A stretch of 64,000 bases of DNA from Chloroflexi bacterium TSY (GCA_019217005.1 JAHBNG010000062.1:1-64000); one strand, 5' to 3'; positions 20,919-30,919 are shown, numbered from the stretch's first letter. Numbers and translations are program-made. Notes: generated by a model from the letters alone, not told the origin.

Positions 20919-21913
20919 TCAGTCAAATAGGGATAGCTGACCAAAGGACTTATCCTCGTTACCCGATTGAACCGCCACCCAATCTTCTGGTGGCCAGTCA
21001 GGTATTTGAATCATATCATCTAAACGTGTAAGCAGCCGTCTGATGCTTTCAGGAGAATGTCCTTCATAGGGGTTATGCATATATCCATAGAGGCTGACAC
21101 CAGCTTCCCAGCAGAGGTGTAGGCGATTTGCCCATCGATCTAAATCAGCATCCCGAGGCTCCGTTAACTCACGATTTCCGGTCGGTCCATCACGATCGTT
21201 ACCGATCCAACGAACAAAGAGATGCTTCGGACCAATGCCCTCCTCAATCACTGCTTGCCAGAGTTCAAACAGATCAGGTGTGCCAGCTCGATCCACCATG
21301 ACAAGTGTTATCTGGCGCTCTGCCAGATAGCGAGCAAAGGCTGGCGTCATGAGGTCATTTGACCGCACTTCAACGCCTAAGCTTACATCCTTTGCTTCGA
21401 CGGCAAGCCAATCTAGATAGAGTGCCAAATCACGCCCGTTGGTTGCGCGCGTAAAATCTGGTGGGAACTGTAATAGTGCAGGTGCAGCAGCTTGTCCCAA
21501 AGAACGAATTGCATCTAAAAAAACAGTAGCAGCAAAAGTCGGGTACAAATTTTTCATGCAAACAGAGGGCTGCTCTAGGATTTCACCCCTTATGGTCATT
21601 TTTTGTACCCGACTTTTGCCGTAGCTGAAAAAAAAGCGAGTGTCTCATTTTCACAATTCACCAGGCGCTTTTCATGGGTGATACCACGCGGACATTTCAG
21701 GGCAAATGTAAAGCCGGGTGGCACAGCCTCTACCCAATTGATCAATGTCGTTGGTTTAGGCAGCGCATAAAAGCTCGTATTCACTTCGACCGAGCGAAAT
21801 TGGGTCGCATAATAGCCCAGGAATTGCTTTTGCGGCAGTTTCTCTGGATAAAAAGGACCACGCCAGTCGGTAAAGTTCCAGGATGATGTGCCAAGATGGA
21901 TTGATGATGTCAT
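20919..21913 (-). pseudogene. DUF72 family protein split by a MITE
   Basis: The N-terminal half (MTSSIHLGTSSWNFTDWRG ... LKCPRGITHEKRLVN) and the C-terminal half (FLDAIRSLGQAAAPALLQFPPDF ... GYMHNPYEGHSPES) are the standard blocks of DUF72 proteins, TIM-barrel proteins of about 240-290 residues. A 104-bp MITE at 21524-21627 interrupts the gene in an adenine run, shifting the frame and adding a stop after a few MITE codons. Removing the MITE and one flanking A-tract restores a gene of normal length, so inactivation appears recent. Confidence 0.88.
21524..21627. mobile_element. 104-bp MITE, copy A (ends match the element at 59867-61664)
   Basis: The terminal inverted repeats CAGTAGCAGCAAAAGTCGGG and CCCGACTTTTGCCGTAGCTG are nearly perfect, and seven or more A flank each side. 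Copy B at 63134-63237 has the same 104 bases in opposite orientation. The ends match those of the transposase-bearing element at 59867-61664 (CAGTTACAGCAAAAGTCGGG). Confidence 0.92.
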
Positions 21914-22298
21914 AGGTGAAAGCGGTCATTTTTGCAAGTAGTCTGTTTTGTGCGAATTAAACAAAACAGATTGCACAACTGATTTTGGCGAAAGTTAACA
22001 AAAAATACAAGGTAGCCTTTGTGCATATTGTCGGATAGCAAAGTTTTTTATCGAATTATTACAAATCATTTGCGCACTTTTTGTGCAAATCGACGATTGT
22101 TTTTAGTGAGAAATGTACTATTATAAACACGTTTGGTGATTCGTTTGTCTCCCAAATGTGTGCAAGGTGCATCTTCATTGAATGAGAAATTGTTGCCGAC
22201 GGACATTTTCTGTGCATATTTGCAAGAGACGAGCCTTGGTTATTATGTTCTAACATTGCAAATGGTGCAATGTTTTAATGCTCTCCAGCCCATAACTT
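21914..22298. other. A/T-rich gap, no gene seen
   Basis: 385 bp between the DUF72 gene and the ISAzo13-like copy. Only a small perfect hairpin ACATTGCA-AATGG-TGCAATGT (22253-22273) stands out. Confidence 0.5.
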
Positions 22299-22300
22299 TA

Positions 22301-23604
22301 GGCTAAACCAAAAAAATAAATAATTATACGCGAACGAGAGAATGGAGAGGGGGAATAAGGACAAACCATTTTTCTAAACCAGGTAAACGTTGGAAGCGTT
22401 GTGCCAAACGGTCCATCTCTTTCTGAGTGAGTTTGACGCCGGTCTCATAAAGAGTGGAATTCAGGTGAACGAAGGGTTGTAGTTGGTTAAAGCGAAAAGA
22501 ACGGGCAAAATTGAGAACGGTCTCAAGAGAATCGAGAGAGAACCGTTCCAGTGTTTTCAAGATGGCCCCAAACCCGTTCGATGGGGTTGTATTTACTGTG
22601 ATAAGGAGGGTAGCAGGCGAGCTGAATAGAGAGACGATAGTGCTCAACAAACTGAGTGAGACGATACATAAACTGAGTCCGACGGGTATGATTTTCGGGA
22701 CCATTGTCCTGATTGATCACGAGGGTCTTGACGTGAGGAAAGTGTTCACGTACGCTTTCCCAAAAATCAATCAGGCAGTCGACAATAAGTCACTCGTCAC
22801 TTTCGACTGAGTCAAGTAAAGAAAGAGTTCCTTGGTTGAAGGGAGGTAAATGCCAAAAGGAGTGACTTTCTCGGTCTTCTTATCTTGAAAGTCATGATCG
22901 AGCGCTTTGACAACCACTCGACTTATCCCTTCTCTCGAGAAACGGTCAAGTAAAATCGTCGCTTTGGCATCCCAAGAGAGGCGCAGAACCGTCTCGTCTG
23001 CATCCGCTTCTTGATTGATCTGATGAATTCTATCAAAGATCGCATCGGTCTCTGGGATCTTTTTTCACTGGTTGACTTTTTTTGACCCGGTTTGAGCCAT
23101 AGCCTAACTCATTGAGCTTCAAGCGGATGGCCTCTTCGCCAGGCAATTCCTCATCTGTGTATCCTTTCTGCTCGATGAGCTGGGTACGCATTTCGGCGGC
23201 GGTTAGTCGAGTGTACAATTGGGGGGTTCGAAAGGTGGGATCGGTCTGGCTGAATTGATCGGCGATTTCAACCATATCGGCCAGTAAAGTGGGGATATGG
23301 TCTTCGGCTTTTTTGCGACCACGTCGGTGGCTTTGGTCGACATAACAGAAGCCGCCTTCTAGTTCTTCCAGGGCTTTGGCTATCGTCGCCCGATTCCAGC
23401 CCAACTCTCGTTCTGCTTTCGTCGGACTCCCTTCGCATATCGTTTTGACCGTTTGGGCCATGAAGTGCCTTCTTTCGTATCCACTTAACATGGCCTTCGT
23501 CTCTTTCAAGACTTCAACCATTTCTGGCGAGATTGTCATTTTTGCTCCTTTTGGAGAGCTAGTTTAACACCTTCTCGCGTATATTTTATTTTTTGGATTG
23601 GCCT
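22301..23604. mobile_element. ISAzo13-like element, copy 1
   Basis: 1,304 bp. The left end GGCTAAACCAAAAAAATAA and the right end ...TTTTTTGGATTGGCCT are imperfect inverted repeats, bounded by TA on both sides. Nearly identical to 36570-37873 and to the fragment at 1-25. It ends 35 bases before the amtB start codon. Confidence 0.9.
22324..23539 (-). pseudogene. ISAzo13-family transposase, degraded copy
   Basis: Same protein as at 36590-37808 but with several single-base indels: an extra T near 23052, one A missing near 22793, and base losses near 22531-22556. The N-terminal HTH part (SGYERRHFMAQTVKTICEG) is open, then the frame is lost. At the T-run where copy 2 shifts frame, this copy has five T (22752-22756) and reads straight through (DFWESV), so each copy carries different lesions. 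Confidence 0.88.
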
Positions 23605-23639
23605 TACACCAATTTTGATCAAAGGAAAAGAGGAAAATC

Positions 23640-24857
23640 ATGGAAACTATCAATTCGGGCGATACCGCCTGGGTTCTGATCTCGACAGCTCTTGTGTTGA
23701 TGATGACGCCTGCTCTTGCCTTCTTCTACGGAGGCATGGTGCGCAGCAAGAACATTTTATCTACGCTCAATCTCAGCTTTATTATGATGGGCGTTATTAG
23801 TATTCAATGGTTACTTTGGGGCTACAGTTTGGCCTTCGGCAATACGACGGGCGGCTTCATCGGGGGGCTCAATTTTTTGGGGCTCAATGGCGTTGGCTTA
23901 GAAGCGGGGCCATATGCAGATAATATTCCAGATCTGGCCTTTGTTGCCTTTCAGATGACTTTTGCGATCATCACCCCGGCGCTCATCACTGGTGCCTTTG
24001 TCGAACGCGTGCGCTTCCGCACATTTTTGGTCTTTGCGATCATTTGGGCCACAATCGTCTATGATCCCATCTGTCACTGGGTATGGGGTGCAGGAGGGTA
24101 CTTTGGTGGCTTAGGCGCATTGGACTTTGCTGGCGGTACAGTTGTGCATATCTCGGCTGGTTACTCCGCTCTTGCATTCGCTATGGTCATCAAAAGGCGC
24201 AGTGACTTTGGTAGCAGCAAAATTGGGCCTCACAATATCCCTTATACTGTGTTGGGTGCTGGGTTGCTTTGGATGGGATGGTTCGGCTTCAATGGAGGCA
24301 GTTCGTTGGCAGCAGACGGGATTGCCGTTGCGGCGGTTTTCAACACAAATACAGCGGCGGCAGCGGCGGCTGTTGTCTGGATGTTCTTGGCTTGGCAAGA
24401 CAGCAAACCAAGCGTGTTGGGAATTGTGACCGGCGCAGTTTGTGGCCTCGTGGCGATTACGCCCGCGGCTGGCTTTGTGACTCCCATGGGCGCACTCATC
24501 ATCGGTGCTGTTGCGGCACCCATCAGCTACTACGCCATTAAAATTGTGGAAGGACGCGGCGTTGATGAATCGCTGGATGTCTTCGCTTGTCATGGAATGG
24601 CTGGCACATGGGGCGCTTTGGCAACGGGACTCTTTGCCTCCGCGGCTGTGAATGGTACTGATGGTCTCTTTTATGGCAATCCATCTCAGTTTGGCATACA
24701 GTTGCTAACAGTCGTTGTAGCTGCAGTGTTCTCTTTCGTCGTGACGTTCGCTCTCGCCAAGATTCTAGATGTGGTTATGGGATTGAGAGTTTCACCCGAA
24801 GAAGAAGCCGAGGGTCTAGACATCACGGAACATGGTGAACGGGCATACGCAGCATAG
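23640..24857 (+). CDS. amtB: Ammonium transporter
   Basis: 405 residues, full length for Amt/MEP/Rh transporters, with about eleven hydrophobic helices. Recognisable blocks are MMTPALAFFYGGMVR, QMTFAIITPALITGAFVER, WGAGGYFGGLGALDFAGGTVVHI (His pore residue), FNGGSSLAADG and DVFACHGMAGTWGALATG (second pore His). It carries ammonium into the cell, matching the glutamate synthase nearby. The start follows AAAAGAGGAAAATC. An ISAzo13-like element ends 35 bases upstream, so the native promoter and any upstream regulator gene have been displaced. Normally glnK neighbours amtB; none is seen here. The C-terminal tail is LRVSPEEEAEGLDITEHGE. Confidence 0.97.
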   Translation: METINSGDTAWVLISTALVLMMTPALAFFYGGMVRSKNILSTLNLSFIMMGVISIQWLLWGYSLAFGNTTGGFIGGLNFLGLNGVGLEAGPYADNIPDLAFVAFQMTFAIITPALITGAFVERVRFRTFLVFAIIWATIVYDPICHWVWGAGGYFGGLGALDFAGGTVVHISAGYSALAFAMVIKRRSDFGSSKIGPHNIPYTVLGAGLLWMGWFGFNGGSSLAADGIAVAAVFNTNTAAAAAAVVWMFLAWQDSKPSVLGIVTGAVCGLVAITPAAGFVTPMGALIIGAVAAPISYYAIKIVEGRGVDESLDVFACHGMAGTWGALATGLFASAAVNGTDGLFYGNPSQFGIQLLTVVVAAVFSFVVTFALAKILDVVMGLRVSPEEEAEGLDITEHGERAYAA

Positions 24858-24884
24858 AGATGAATCGATCTAAAAGCGATTGGT

Positions 24885-24986
24885 GTCTTGAGAGTTTCAC
24901 CCGAAGAAGAACAGTCTGGTCTTGATCTGTCTGAACATGGTTCTAGTGCATATGGTGGCGCACTGCCCGGTATGGCTGGTGACTGA
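24885..24986 (+). pseudogene. Leftover C-terminal tail of a second amtB
   Basis: Just after amtB, 34 codons in one frame read VLRVSPEEEQSGLDLSEHG and then a Gly/Ala tail and TGA. This parallels the amtB tail (LRVSPEEEAEGLDITEHGE) but differs at several positions, so it is the end of a paralogue and not a duplication of the same bases. The simplest history is two tandem amtB genes fused by a deletion. Confidence 0.8.
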
Positions 24987-25038
24987 ACGAATCAATTGAT
25001 TTTAACTCACCAGGATCTGTCAAAGAATAGAATTTAAC

Positions 25039-25070
25039 AAAATGAGAGTGGCTTGGCTGCTCTCATTTTT
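25039..25070 (+). terminator. Probable terminator after amtB
   Basis: AAATGAGAG (25040-25048) and CTCTCATTT (25060-25068) form a 9-bp stem with an 11-base loop, followed by TTTGG. It lies after the amtB remnant and before the kinase gene. Confidence 0.65.
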
Positions 25071-25133
25071 GGTTCATCAGGAGATGTCATCTATACTGAC
25101 AGAAAGTACTCAGTATAATCCTCAATCATATCG

Positions 25134-26021
25134 ATGCACAATTCATTTCTGAATCAGCAGTTTGGACCATACAAAATCGACTCCACGCTTGGACATGGTG
25201 CGGTTGCGACAGTCTATAGTGTCAGTCAACCACAAGCGCGGCCGACAGTCCTCAAGGTATTGAATCAAGCTGCTGCAAGCCATCCCAAAGTCGTTAGCAG
25301 CTTTCGGCGCGAATTTCGTATCACAGCGCGCTTGAATCACCCTGGAATTGTGCGCGTATATGATGCTGGGGAATGGCAAGGACAACTCTATATTGCCATG
25401 CAGTACATTGATGGCGAAACGCTTGATGTCTTTCTAAAAAGACACAAAAAAATTGGAGAAGCGGCTGCCATTGACATTGTAAAACAGGTAGCAGATTCGC
25501 TTGATCACGCGCATGAACAAGGAATTATCCATCGCGACATCAAGCCCTCCAACATCATGCTCACGCGCATGCGACGACGAGCTATCTTGTTTGATTTTGG
25601 CGCAGCGCTCGATCTCAATAACCCAGAGCAGCAGGATGAAGCGGGGGTTTACGGAACGCCGTCATTCGTTTCACCCGAACAGGCCCAAGGGATTCCCATT
25701 GTTGATGGTCGTGCTGATTTCTACTCACTAGGCATTGTCTTTTATCTAATGGTGACGGGGCGTCGACCATTTTATGGGACACGAGATGATGTACTACGTG
25801 CCCATATCGTCGAAGAACCCACGCCACCCTCAGAATTTGCCCATCTATCTCCTGGAATTGAAGCCGCTATTCTAAAGCTTATTGCGAAGAAACCAGATGA
25901 TCGTTTCCTCTCTGGTGCGGAGTTATGTGAGGTACTTGATCATGTGGAATTGGAGCCGGAAAAACCGACTTTTACAGAATGGCTTCGTGGTTGGTTAGGA
26001 GCAGCAACTCAGCCATCGTAG
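25134..26021 (+). CDS. Soluble serine/threonine protein kinase
   Basis: 295 residues, almost entirely one Hanks-type kinase domain. Lys41 in VLKVLN, the catalytic loop HRDIKPSN (Asp135), DFG (Asp154-Gly156), the activation-end motif GTPSFVSPEQAQG and the late PDDRFLSGAEL are all present, so it should be active. No transmembrane helix or extracellular sensor follows, unlike PknB-type receptors. The glycine loop is slightly unusual (GHGAVATVY). Substrates are unknown. No strong ribosome-binding site is seen before the chosen ATG. Confidence 0.93.
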   Translation: MHNSFLNQQFGPYKIDSTLGHGAVATVYSVSQPQARPTVLKVLNQAAASHPKVVSSFRREFRITARLNHPGIVRVYDAGEWQGQLYIAMQYIDGETLDVFLKRHKKIGEAAAIDIVKQVADSLDHAHEQGIIHRDIKPSNIMLTRMRRRAILFDFGAALDLNNPEQQDEAGVYGTPSFVSPEQAQGIPIVDGRADFYSLGIVFYLMVTGRRPFYGTRDDVLRAHIVEEPTPPSEFAHLSPGIEAAILKLIAKKPDDRFLSGAELCEVLDHVELEPEKPTFTEWLRGWLGAATQPS

Positions 26022-26137
26022 GTAAACCCCGGAAAGTATTTATACGCAGATTTCCAGGACTAATCTGAGTGAATCTGTGAAATCTGAGTACATTTGTTTC
26101 TATAGCCTTTCAGGAAAAGATTTTCCCGTCATTGATG

Positions 26138-26179
26138 GCATTTCAGCCAGTCAGCCCTTTGGCTGACCGGCTGAAATGC
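26138..26179. repeat. Strong hairpin between kinase and peptidase genes
   Basis: Left arm GCATTTCAGCCAGTCAGCC (26138-26156), loop CTTT, right arm GGCTGACCGGCTGAAATGC (26161-26179): 19-bp arms with one mismatch. No T-run follows, so a protein-binding or mRNA-processing element fits as well as a terminator. Confidence 0.7.
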
Positions 26180-26226
26180 TGACAAGCTACTGTTTTGCGT
26201 GGAAAAACATTATCTGAACATCTATA

Positions 26227-28281
26227 ATGACTTTCCAGGCTTTACGTAGGTCCTATCATAAAAATATCTATATGAACCTCAATGATTCAGATTCTTTACT
26301 GACATATCCCGATAGCAAGCGTGTCGATCATGTAGACATTCTGCACGGCGAGCCCATATCCGATCCATATCGTTGGTTGGAAGAGATTGATTCTGCTGAA
26401 ACAGCCGTTTGGATTCAAGAACAAAACAAGCTGACGCAAGCATATCTGGAGCGTATTCCACATCGAGATGCTCTTTACGAGCGACTCACAGTGCTTTGGA
26501 ATTATGAAAAATTTGGCTTGCCCTTTAAGCGAGGCGACCGCTATTTTTTTAGCCGTAATGACGGATTGCAGAACCAAAGCGTTCTGTATTGGACAGAATC
26601 GCTTGAGCAAGAACCACATCTCCTTCTTGACCCGAATCAGTTGTCTGATGATGGAACCGTTGCGTTGAGCAGCTATGCAGTAAGCCAAGATGGTCGATTC
26701 CTGGCCTATGGGTTATCTCGTTCTGGATCGGCTTGGAACAAGGAGGGAAACGGATTTTATTATAGTCGCTATGATGCGCCAAAACAAGGCGCTGAATTTA
26801 AAAGCGCCAATTATTTTCACAAACTCTACTACCACCGGGTGGGAACAGACCAATCAGAAGATCTTCTGATCTATGAAAGGCCCGATCACAAAGATTGGAA
26901 TTTTGGCGGTTTTGTGACCGAAGATGGACGTTATTTGATCATCGATGTACGCCAGGGAACACGACGCGAAAATGCCATTTTCTATCAAAAGCTGACTCAA
27001 TCAGAGGATAACAAAACAGAAAACCCCATTTGTGCGCTTTTTACCGAATTCGATGCCAATTATCACATTATTGGCAATGACGGCCCTCTCCTATATATTA
27101 AAACAGACTTGAATGCCCCCCTCTCGCGAGTCATTGCCGTGAATGTTGATGAAGAAGGTGCGACATCTGAACGTGAGATTCTCTCAGAATCCACCGATAC
27201 GTTACAAAGCGTCCGCTTGATCAACCAAAAATTTATTGCAACCTATTTGCATCATGCTCATAGTCGGGTACACATTTTCAACAAGGAAGGAGAGCATATT
27301 CAAGAGCTCGAATTGCCAGCACTTGGCACTGTTGGCGGCTTTTCTGGACGTCAGACAGATCACGAGACCTTTTACAGCTTTTCGACCTTTAATATGCCTG
27401 GTACCATCTATCGACATGATTTGGAGACGGGAAATAGCGAAGTTTTTCGTGAGCCAAGCATAGCGTTTGACCCCGACGACTTTATTACAGAACAGGTTTT
27501 CTGTAAAAGCAAAGATGGCACCCGAGTACCGATGTTCATTACCCACAAACGAGGAATTTCGCGCGATGGCACAAATCCAACCTATTTGTATGGGTATGGT
27601 GGATTTAATATTGCACGCACCCCCCTCTTCTCGGCACCGAATTTGGCCTGGATGGAGATAGGTGGGATCTATGTACAGGTCAATCTGCGCGGCGGGGGGG
27701 AGTACGGACAGCCTTGGCACAAGGCCGGTAGCAAACTTCAGAAACAGAACGTTTTTGATGACTTCATTGGAGCAGCGGAGTGGTTAATTGCCAACGACTA
27801 CACGACGACAGAGCGACTCGCCATCGGTGGCGGCAGCAATGGCGGTTTGCTCGTTGCGGCCTGTTTAACACAACGACCAGAACTCTTTGGTGCTTGTCTC
27901 TGTGCCGTAGGTGTTCTAGATATGTTGCGCTTTCACAAGTTTACGATCGGCTGGGCCTGGGTCTCAGATTATGGATCACCGGATGATCCAACAGAATTTG
28001 CCTCGCTGCGGACTTATTCACCCTATCACAGCTTACGTTCTGACACGGAATATCCTCCAACGCTTATTACAACAGGGGATCACGACGATCGAGTCTTTCC
28101 AGCCCATAGCTATAAGTTCGCCGCTGCGCTCCAATATGTTCAAACAGGTTCCAATCCAATTCTCATCCGCATCGATACCAAGGCAGGCCATGGAGCTGGA
28201 AAACCAACCACGAAAGCAATCGAAGAGGCAACGGATCGCTGGGCGTTTTTGATGAATGTGTTTGGGCTCGGATATGACTGA
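26227..28281 (+). CDS. Prolyl oligopeptidase (S9A)
   Basis: 684 residues, normal size. The N-terminal segment YPDSKRVDHVDILHGEPISDPYRWLE leads into a seven-bladed propeller; the C-terminal alpha/beta-hydrolase domain has the triad Ser537 (GGGSNGGLL), Asp621 (DHDDRVFPAHS) and His655 (AGHGAGK), numbered from 26227. It cleaves short peptides after proline, in the cytoplasm as no signal peptide is seen. An internal ATG at 26272 (MNLNDSD) is an alternative start; neither has a clear ribosome-binding site. Confidence 0.96.
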   Translation: MTFQALRRSYHKNIYMNLNDSDSLLTYPDSKRVDHVDILHGEPISDPYRWLEEIDSAETAVWIQEQNKLTQAYLERIPHRDALYERLTVLWNYEKFGLPFKRGDRYFFSRNDGLQNQSVLYWTESLEQEPHLLLDPNQLSDDGTVALSSYAVSQDGRFLAYGLSRSGSAWNKEGNGFYYSRYDAPKQGAEFKSANYFHKLYYHRVGTDQSEDLLIYERPDHKDWNFGGFVTEDGRYLIIDVRQGTRRENAIFYQKLTQSEDNKTENPICALFTEFDANYHIIGNDGPLLYIKTDLNAPLSRVIAVNVDEEGATSEREILSESTDTLQSVRLINQKFIATYLHHAHSRVHIFNKEGEHIQELELPALGTVGGFSGRQTDHETFYSFSTFNMPGTIYRHDLETGNSEVFREPSIAFDPDDFITEQVFCKSKDGTRVPMFITHKRGISRDGTNPTYLYGYGGFNIARTPLFSAPNLAWMEIGGIYVQVNLRGGGEYGQPWHKAGSKLQKQNVFDDFIGAAEWLIANDYTTTERLAIGGGSNGGLLVAACLTQRPELFGACLCAVGVLDMLRFHKFTIGWAWVSDYGSPDDPTEFASLRTYSPYHSLRSDTEYPPTLITTGDHDDRVFPAHSYKFAAALQYVQTGSNPILIRIDTKAGHGAGKPTTKAIEEATDRWAFLMNVFGLGYD

Positions 28282-28321
28282 CATTGGCTATTGAGAAATG
28301 TGCCACCAGTCAGTTGCATAT

Positions 28322-28365
28322 TTAGAGATTGAGAGATTGCATGAGCCGAATCTCTCAATCTCTAA
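28322..28365. terminator. 17-bp perfect hairpin between convergent genes
   Basis: TTAGAGATTGAGAGATT (28322-28338) and AATCTCTCAATCTCTAA (28349-28365) pair perfectly around a 10-base loop. It lies between the convergent peptidase and hydrolase genes, where a bidirectional terminator is expected; there is no long T-run. Confidence 0.55.
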
Positions 28366-28409
28366 TCTCAAACGCAATACACGCGTTATTGCATTCCGAT
28401 GCTCGAAGT

Positions 28410-29321
28410 TTAAGTGGCTTCTCTATTCTGATCGAGAAGCCACTCAAGAATCGTTTCAGCAAGCAGCGTTGGCTCTTCTAATGGCACGAGATGTCCCGTC
28501 TTTTGCACTTGAACAAAGGTTGCGCGAGGCTGGAGTTGCTTCCATTTCTGCCAAGACCTTGGCAGAATTGTGTTTGACTCTTCACCTCGAATCCCTAGCG
28601 TTGGTTGTGTTAGTTTGCGTACAGGTTGCCAAATTTGCGGAATAGTGGCATAAATGTGTGCTTCCCATGCTTTGGGATAGACCAATTCGACTTCTCCTTG
28701 CATAGCTTCTTCGCCCGAAGTAGCTTCGCGTCTTCGTACTCCGTTTTGCACAGGTCGAATGCCATAATCAATGAAATCCCACAGGGCTTCGTCAGATAGA
28801 CGCGCAAAGACTCGCTTTGTTCGATAGGAATGAAAAACAGCCTCTTTATTTTCCCATCGATCCTTTCGTTTGAGCGCCATCGGAACCATGGGAATTATTC
28901 GCATCCGCAGCCACAATGGCATCAAACCTAACCAAAAGAGCATCCGCTCTGGCAGTAGAACAGGCTCGATGAGCACGAGGTGAGAAAAGAGAGTGGGACG
29001 CTTGACTGCGGCCATCAATGTGGCAATGGCTCCCAATGAATGTCCGATGCCCACAATCTTTTTTGCTCCCTGCAGGTCGAGAAACGCAATCAGATCATCA
29101 GCAATGGTATGCCAGCTCTTTAGGTCTTCTTGCTTTGCTCCCGACCAAAGAGGACGATGTTCAATGGCAATCACTCGATAATAGTCGAGAAGCGGTTCAA
29201 GCAGTTGCCGATAACACATGGGAGGGTAGCCATTGGCGTGAGCAAAATGGAGAAGCGGTTTATTCTCATCAGAACCATGCGCTCCGTTCAATGCGTGATA
29301 AGGAATCTGTTGTGGGTCCAC
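28410..29321 (-). CDS. Alpha/beta hydrolase
   Basis: 303 residues. The nucleophile elbow is GIGHSLGAIATL; FAHANGYPP near the start forms the oxyanion region, and a late His lies in KTGHLVPLEEP. The start is a GTG that shares one base with the stop codon of the upstream epimerase (TAGTG), implying translational coupling. Esterase or thioesterase activity is possible; the substrate is unknown. Confidence 0.85.
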   Translation of the reverse strand: MDPQQIPYHALNGAHGSDENKPLLHFAHANGYPPMCYRQLLEPLLDYYRVIAIEHRPLWSGAKQEDLKSWHTIADDLIAFLDLQGAKKIVGIGHSLGAIATLMAAVKRPTLFSHLVLIEPVLLPERMLFWLGLMPLWLRMRIIPMVPMALKRKDRWENKEAVFHSYRTKRVFARLSDEALWDFIDYGIRPVQNGVRRREATSGEEAMQGEVELVYPKAWEAHIYATIPQIWQPVRKLTQPTLGIRGEESNTILPRSWQKWKQLQPRATFVQVQKTGHLVPLEEPTLLAETILEWLLDQNREAT

Positions 29322-30097
29322 TATCCACCATCCACCGCATAGGGCAAACCCTCAGGCCAGGTATCTTGCGGTTCATAACCAATGATACGACGAGATGGCT
29401 CCAAATCAAGCCGCTCCGCATTCAAGGGTTTACTGGTTGCAAAGAGAATCGCTGACTCACCTGGACCAGGGGTGGGCGATTCAACACAACGCTCATGAAA
29501 ACGTTTGGCATCCTCGTGGCTAAAGAAAACATCGGGGCCAAACTCGTTCTGAACCAGTTGAGCTGCTTCGCTTGGATTCCGAGGCAACCAGCCGATACGC
29601 ACGCTGAGCACGGAGATGTTGTGGTTGCGCGCATACATATCACCAATTACTTCTGCCCAAGCTTTGGTCAATGCATAATGATTTACTGGCTTGGGTCCAT
29701 CTTCGATACGGACCAGTTGTCCCTTTGACCAGCCGTGACCGGTGACGACTTGGAGCGTACTGGCAAGCACCAATCGTTGTACACTAAATTCCCGGGCCGC
29801 CTCACAAATGTTGTACAACCCAATAACATTTGGTCCGATCAAAACATCCAAAAAATCAGCGGGGTTGGGATAGGCCCCCAGGTGAATCACTGTGTCCATC
29901 CCTTCCACAGCGCGAAAAACAGCATCTCGATCGCTCAAATCACCAATTACATGGTCAGCCACATTTGGCGTGGGGCGACGCGCAAAACCACGCACTGAGT
30001 GTCCTCGCACAAGTAAATGCTGGCAGACTGGTTGCCCAATTGCACCGGTGGAACCGGTTACGAGGACCCGTTTTGAATCAATGGCTTCTGTTGTCAT
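29321..30097 (-). CDS. NAD(P)-dependent epimerase/dehydratase (extended SDR)
   Basis: 258 residues. Rossmann motif VTGSTGAIG near the N-terminus and active-site Tyr/Lys in HYALTKAWAE. The size and the PNPADFLDVLIGPNVIG segment resemble uronate dehydrogenase-like SDRs. It lies between a histidine phosphatase gene (15 bases upstream) and the coupled hydrolase, forming a three-gene unit perhaps acting on a sugar phosphate or sugar acid; this is inference. Confidence 0.85.
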   Translation of the reverse strand: MTTEAIDSKRVLVTGSTGAIGQPVCQHLLVRGHSVRGFARRPTPNVADHVIGDLSDRDAVFRAVEGMDTVIHLGAYPNPADFLDVLIGPNVIGLYNICEAAREFSVQRLVLASTLQVVTGHGWSKGQLVRIEDGPKPVNHYALTKAWAEVIGDMYARNHNISVLSVRIGWLPRNPSEAAQLVQNEFGPDVFFSHEDAKRFHERCVESPTPGPGESAILFATSKPLNAERLDLEPSRRIIGYEPQDTWPEGLPYAVDGG

Positions 30098-30112
30098 GAG
30101 GTCTATTTCTCT

Positions 30113-30919
30113 CTAATAACTCTGTAACCCAGCTGGCTCTGAACGATGTGGACCATTGTATTGGGTATCGGCAAATAGTTCTGATGTAAAGTGTTCCGTA
30201 CGATTGATATAACGCAGATATTTTTGCGCTTGGCGGAAGTCGATGCGGGTAATGGCCGTGTTATAATGGACGTAATAGATGTTGGGATTAGGTATCTGGT
30301 TCAATAGCGCTTTGATCAGACCATCGATAAAGGTTCCATGTGCGACCAAAACAACCCGCTCCTCTTTTTCTTCGTCTTCAAATCGAGCGGCCATCTGCTC
30401 TAGCTCATAAGCTGTACGTACGGCACGACCATAACAATCCGCGAGACTTTCATACCCGCCGCGCCACCAACCATCTTCTGTGATCTCGGTTGGCAACACA
30501 TAACCAGGAAACTGCTCTTGAATTTCGCTCTGCGTCATGCCTGGAAAACCAACCACTTTCTCTGGATCGCGCGGATCGCCTTGAAAGATACCGCCATGTT
30601 CGTGGATTGGGATCATGATTTCTGGATTGATCTTGAGTGCTTGCCCAATTGGCCATGCAGTCTGCATGGCACGTAACATGGCACTACAATAGATACGCGT
30701 CACAGAATAGCCAGAAGGCTTGTCTTCTAAATAGTTGCGAAAATGTTCTGCTACTTTGGATTGTGCAAGGTGGCCGGCAACGGCCTGAGCTTGGCGGAAC
30801 CCTAACTCTGTGAGTGGTGGGTCTGCCATGCGCCGTGAAATATAATCATCATAATTTAACTTTTGATCGTCCAACTGATTGTTAAACGATTCACCATGCC
30901 GAACAATGAAGAGTCTCAA
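30113..30919 (-). CDS. Histidine phosphatase family protein
   Basis: 268 residues. The family signature LFIVRHGESFNN carries the phospho-accepting His, and LVAHGTFIDGLI supplies the second catalytic His. IYCSAMLRAMQTAWP provides the usual Arg. It hydrolyses phosphate monoesters; the long insert around GGIFQGDPRDP makes the substrate hard to guess. The AGGAGGTCCC ribosome-binding site lies before the ATG. First gene of the unit running to 28410. Confidence 0.9.
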   Translation of the reverse strand: MRLFIVRHGESFNNQLDDQKLNYDDYISRRMADPPLTELGFRQAQAVAGHLAQSKVAEHFRNYLEDKPSGYSVTRIYCSAMLRAMQTAWPIGQALKINPEIMIPIHEHGGIFQGDPRDPEKVVGFPGMTQSEIQEQFPGYVLPTEITEDGWWRGGYESLADCYGRAVRTAYELEQMAARFEDEEKEERVVLVAHGTFIDGLIKALLNQIPNPNIYYVHYNTAITRIDFRQAQKYLRYINRTEHFTSELFADTQYNGPHRSEPAGLQSY

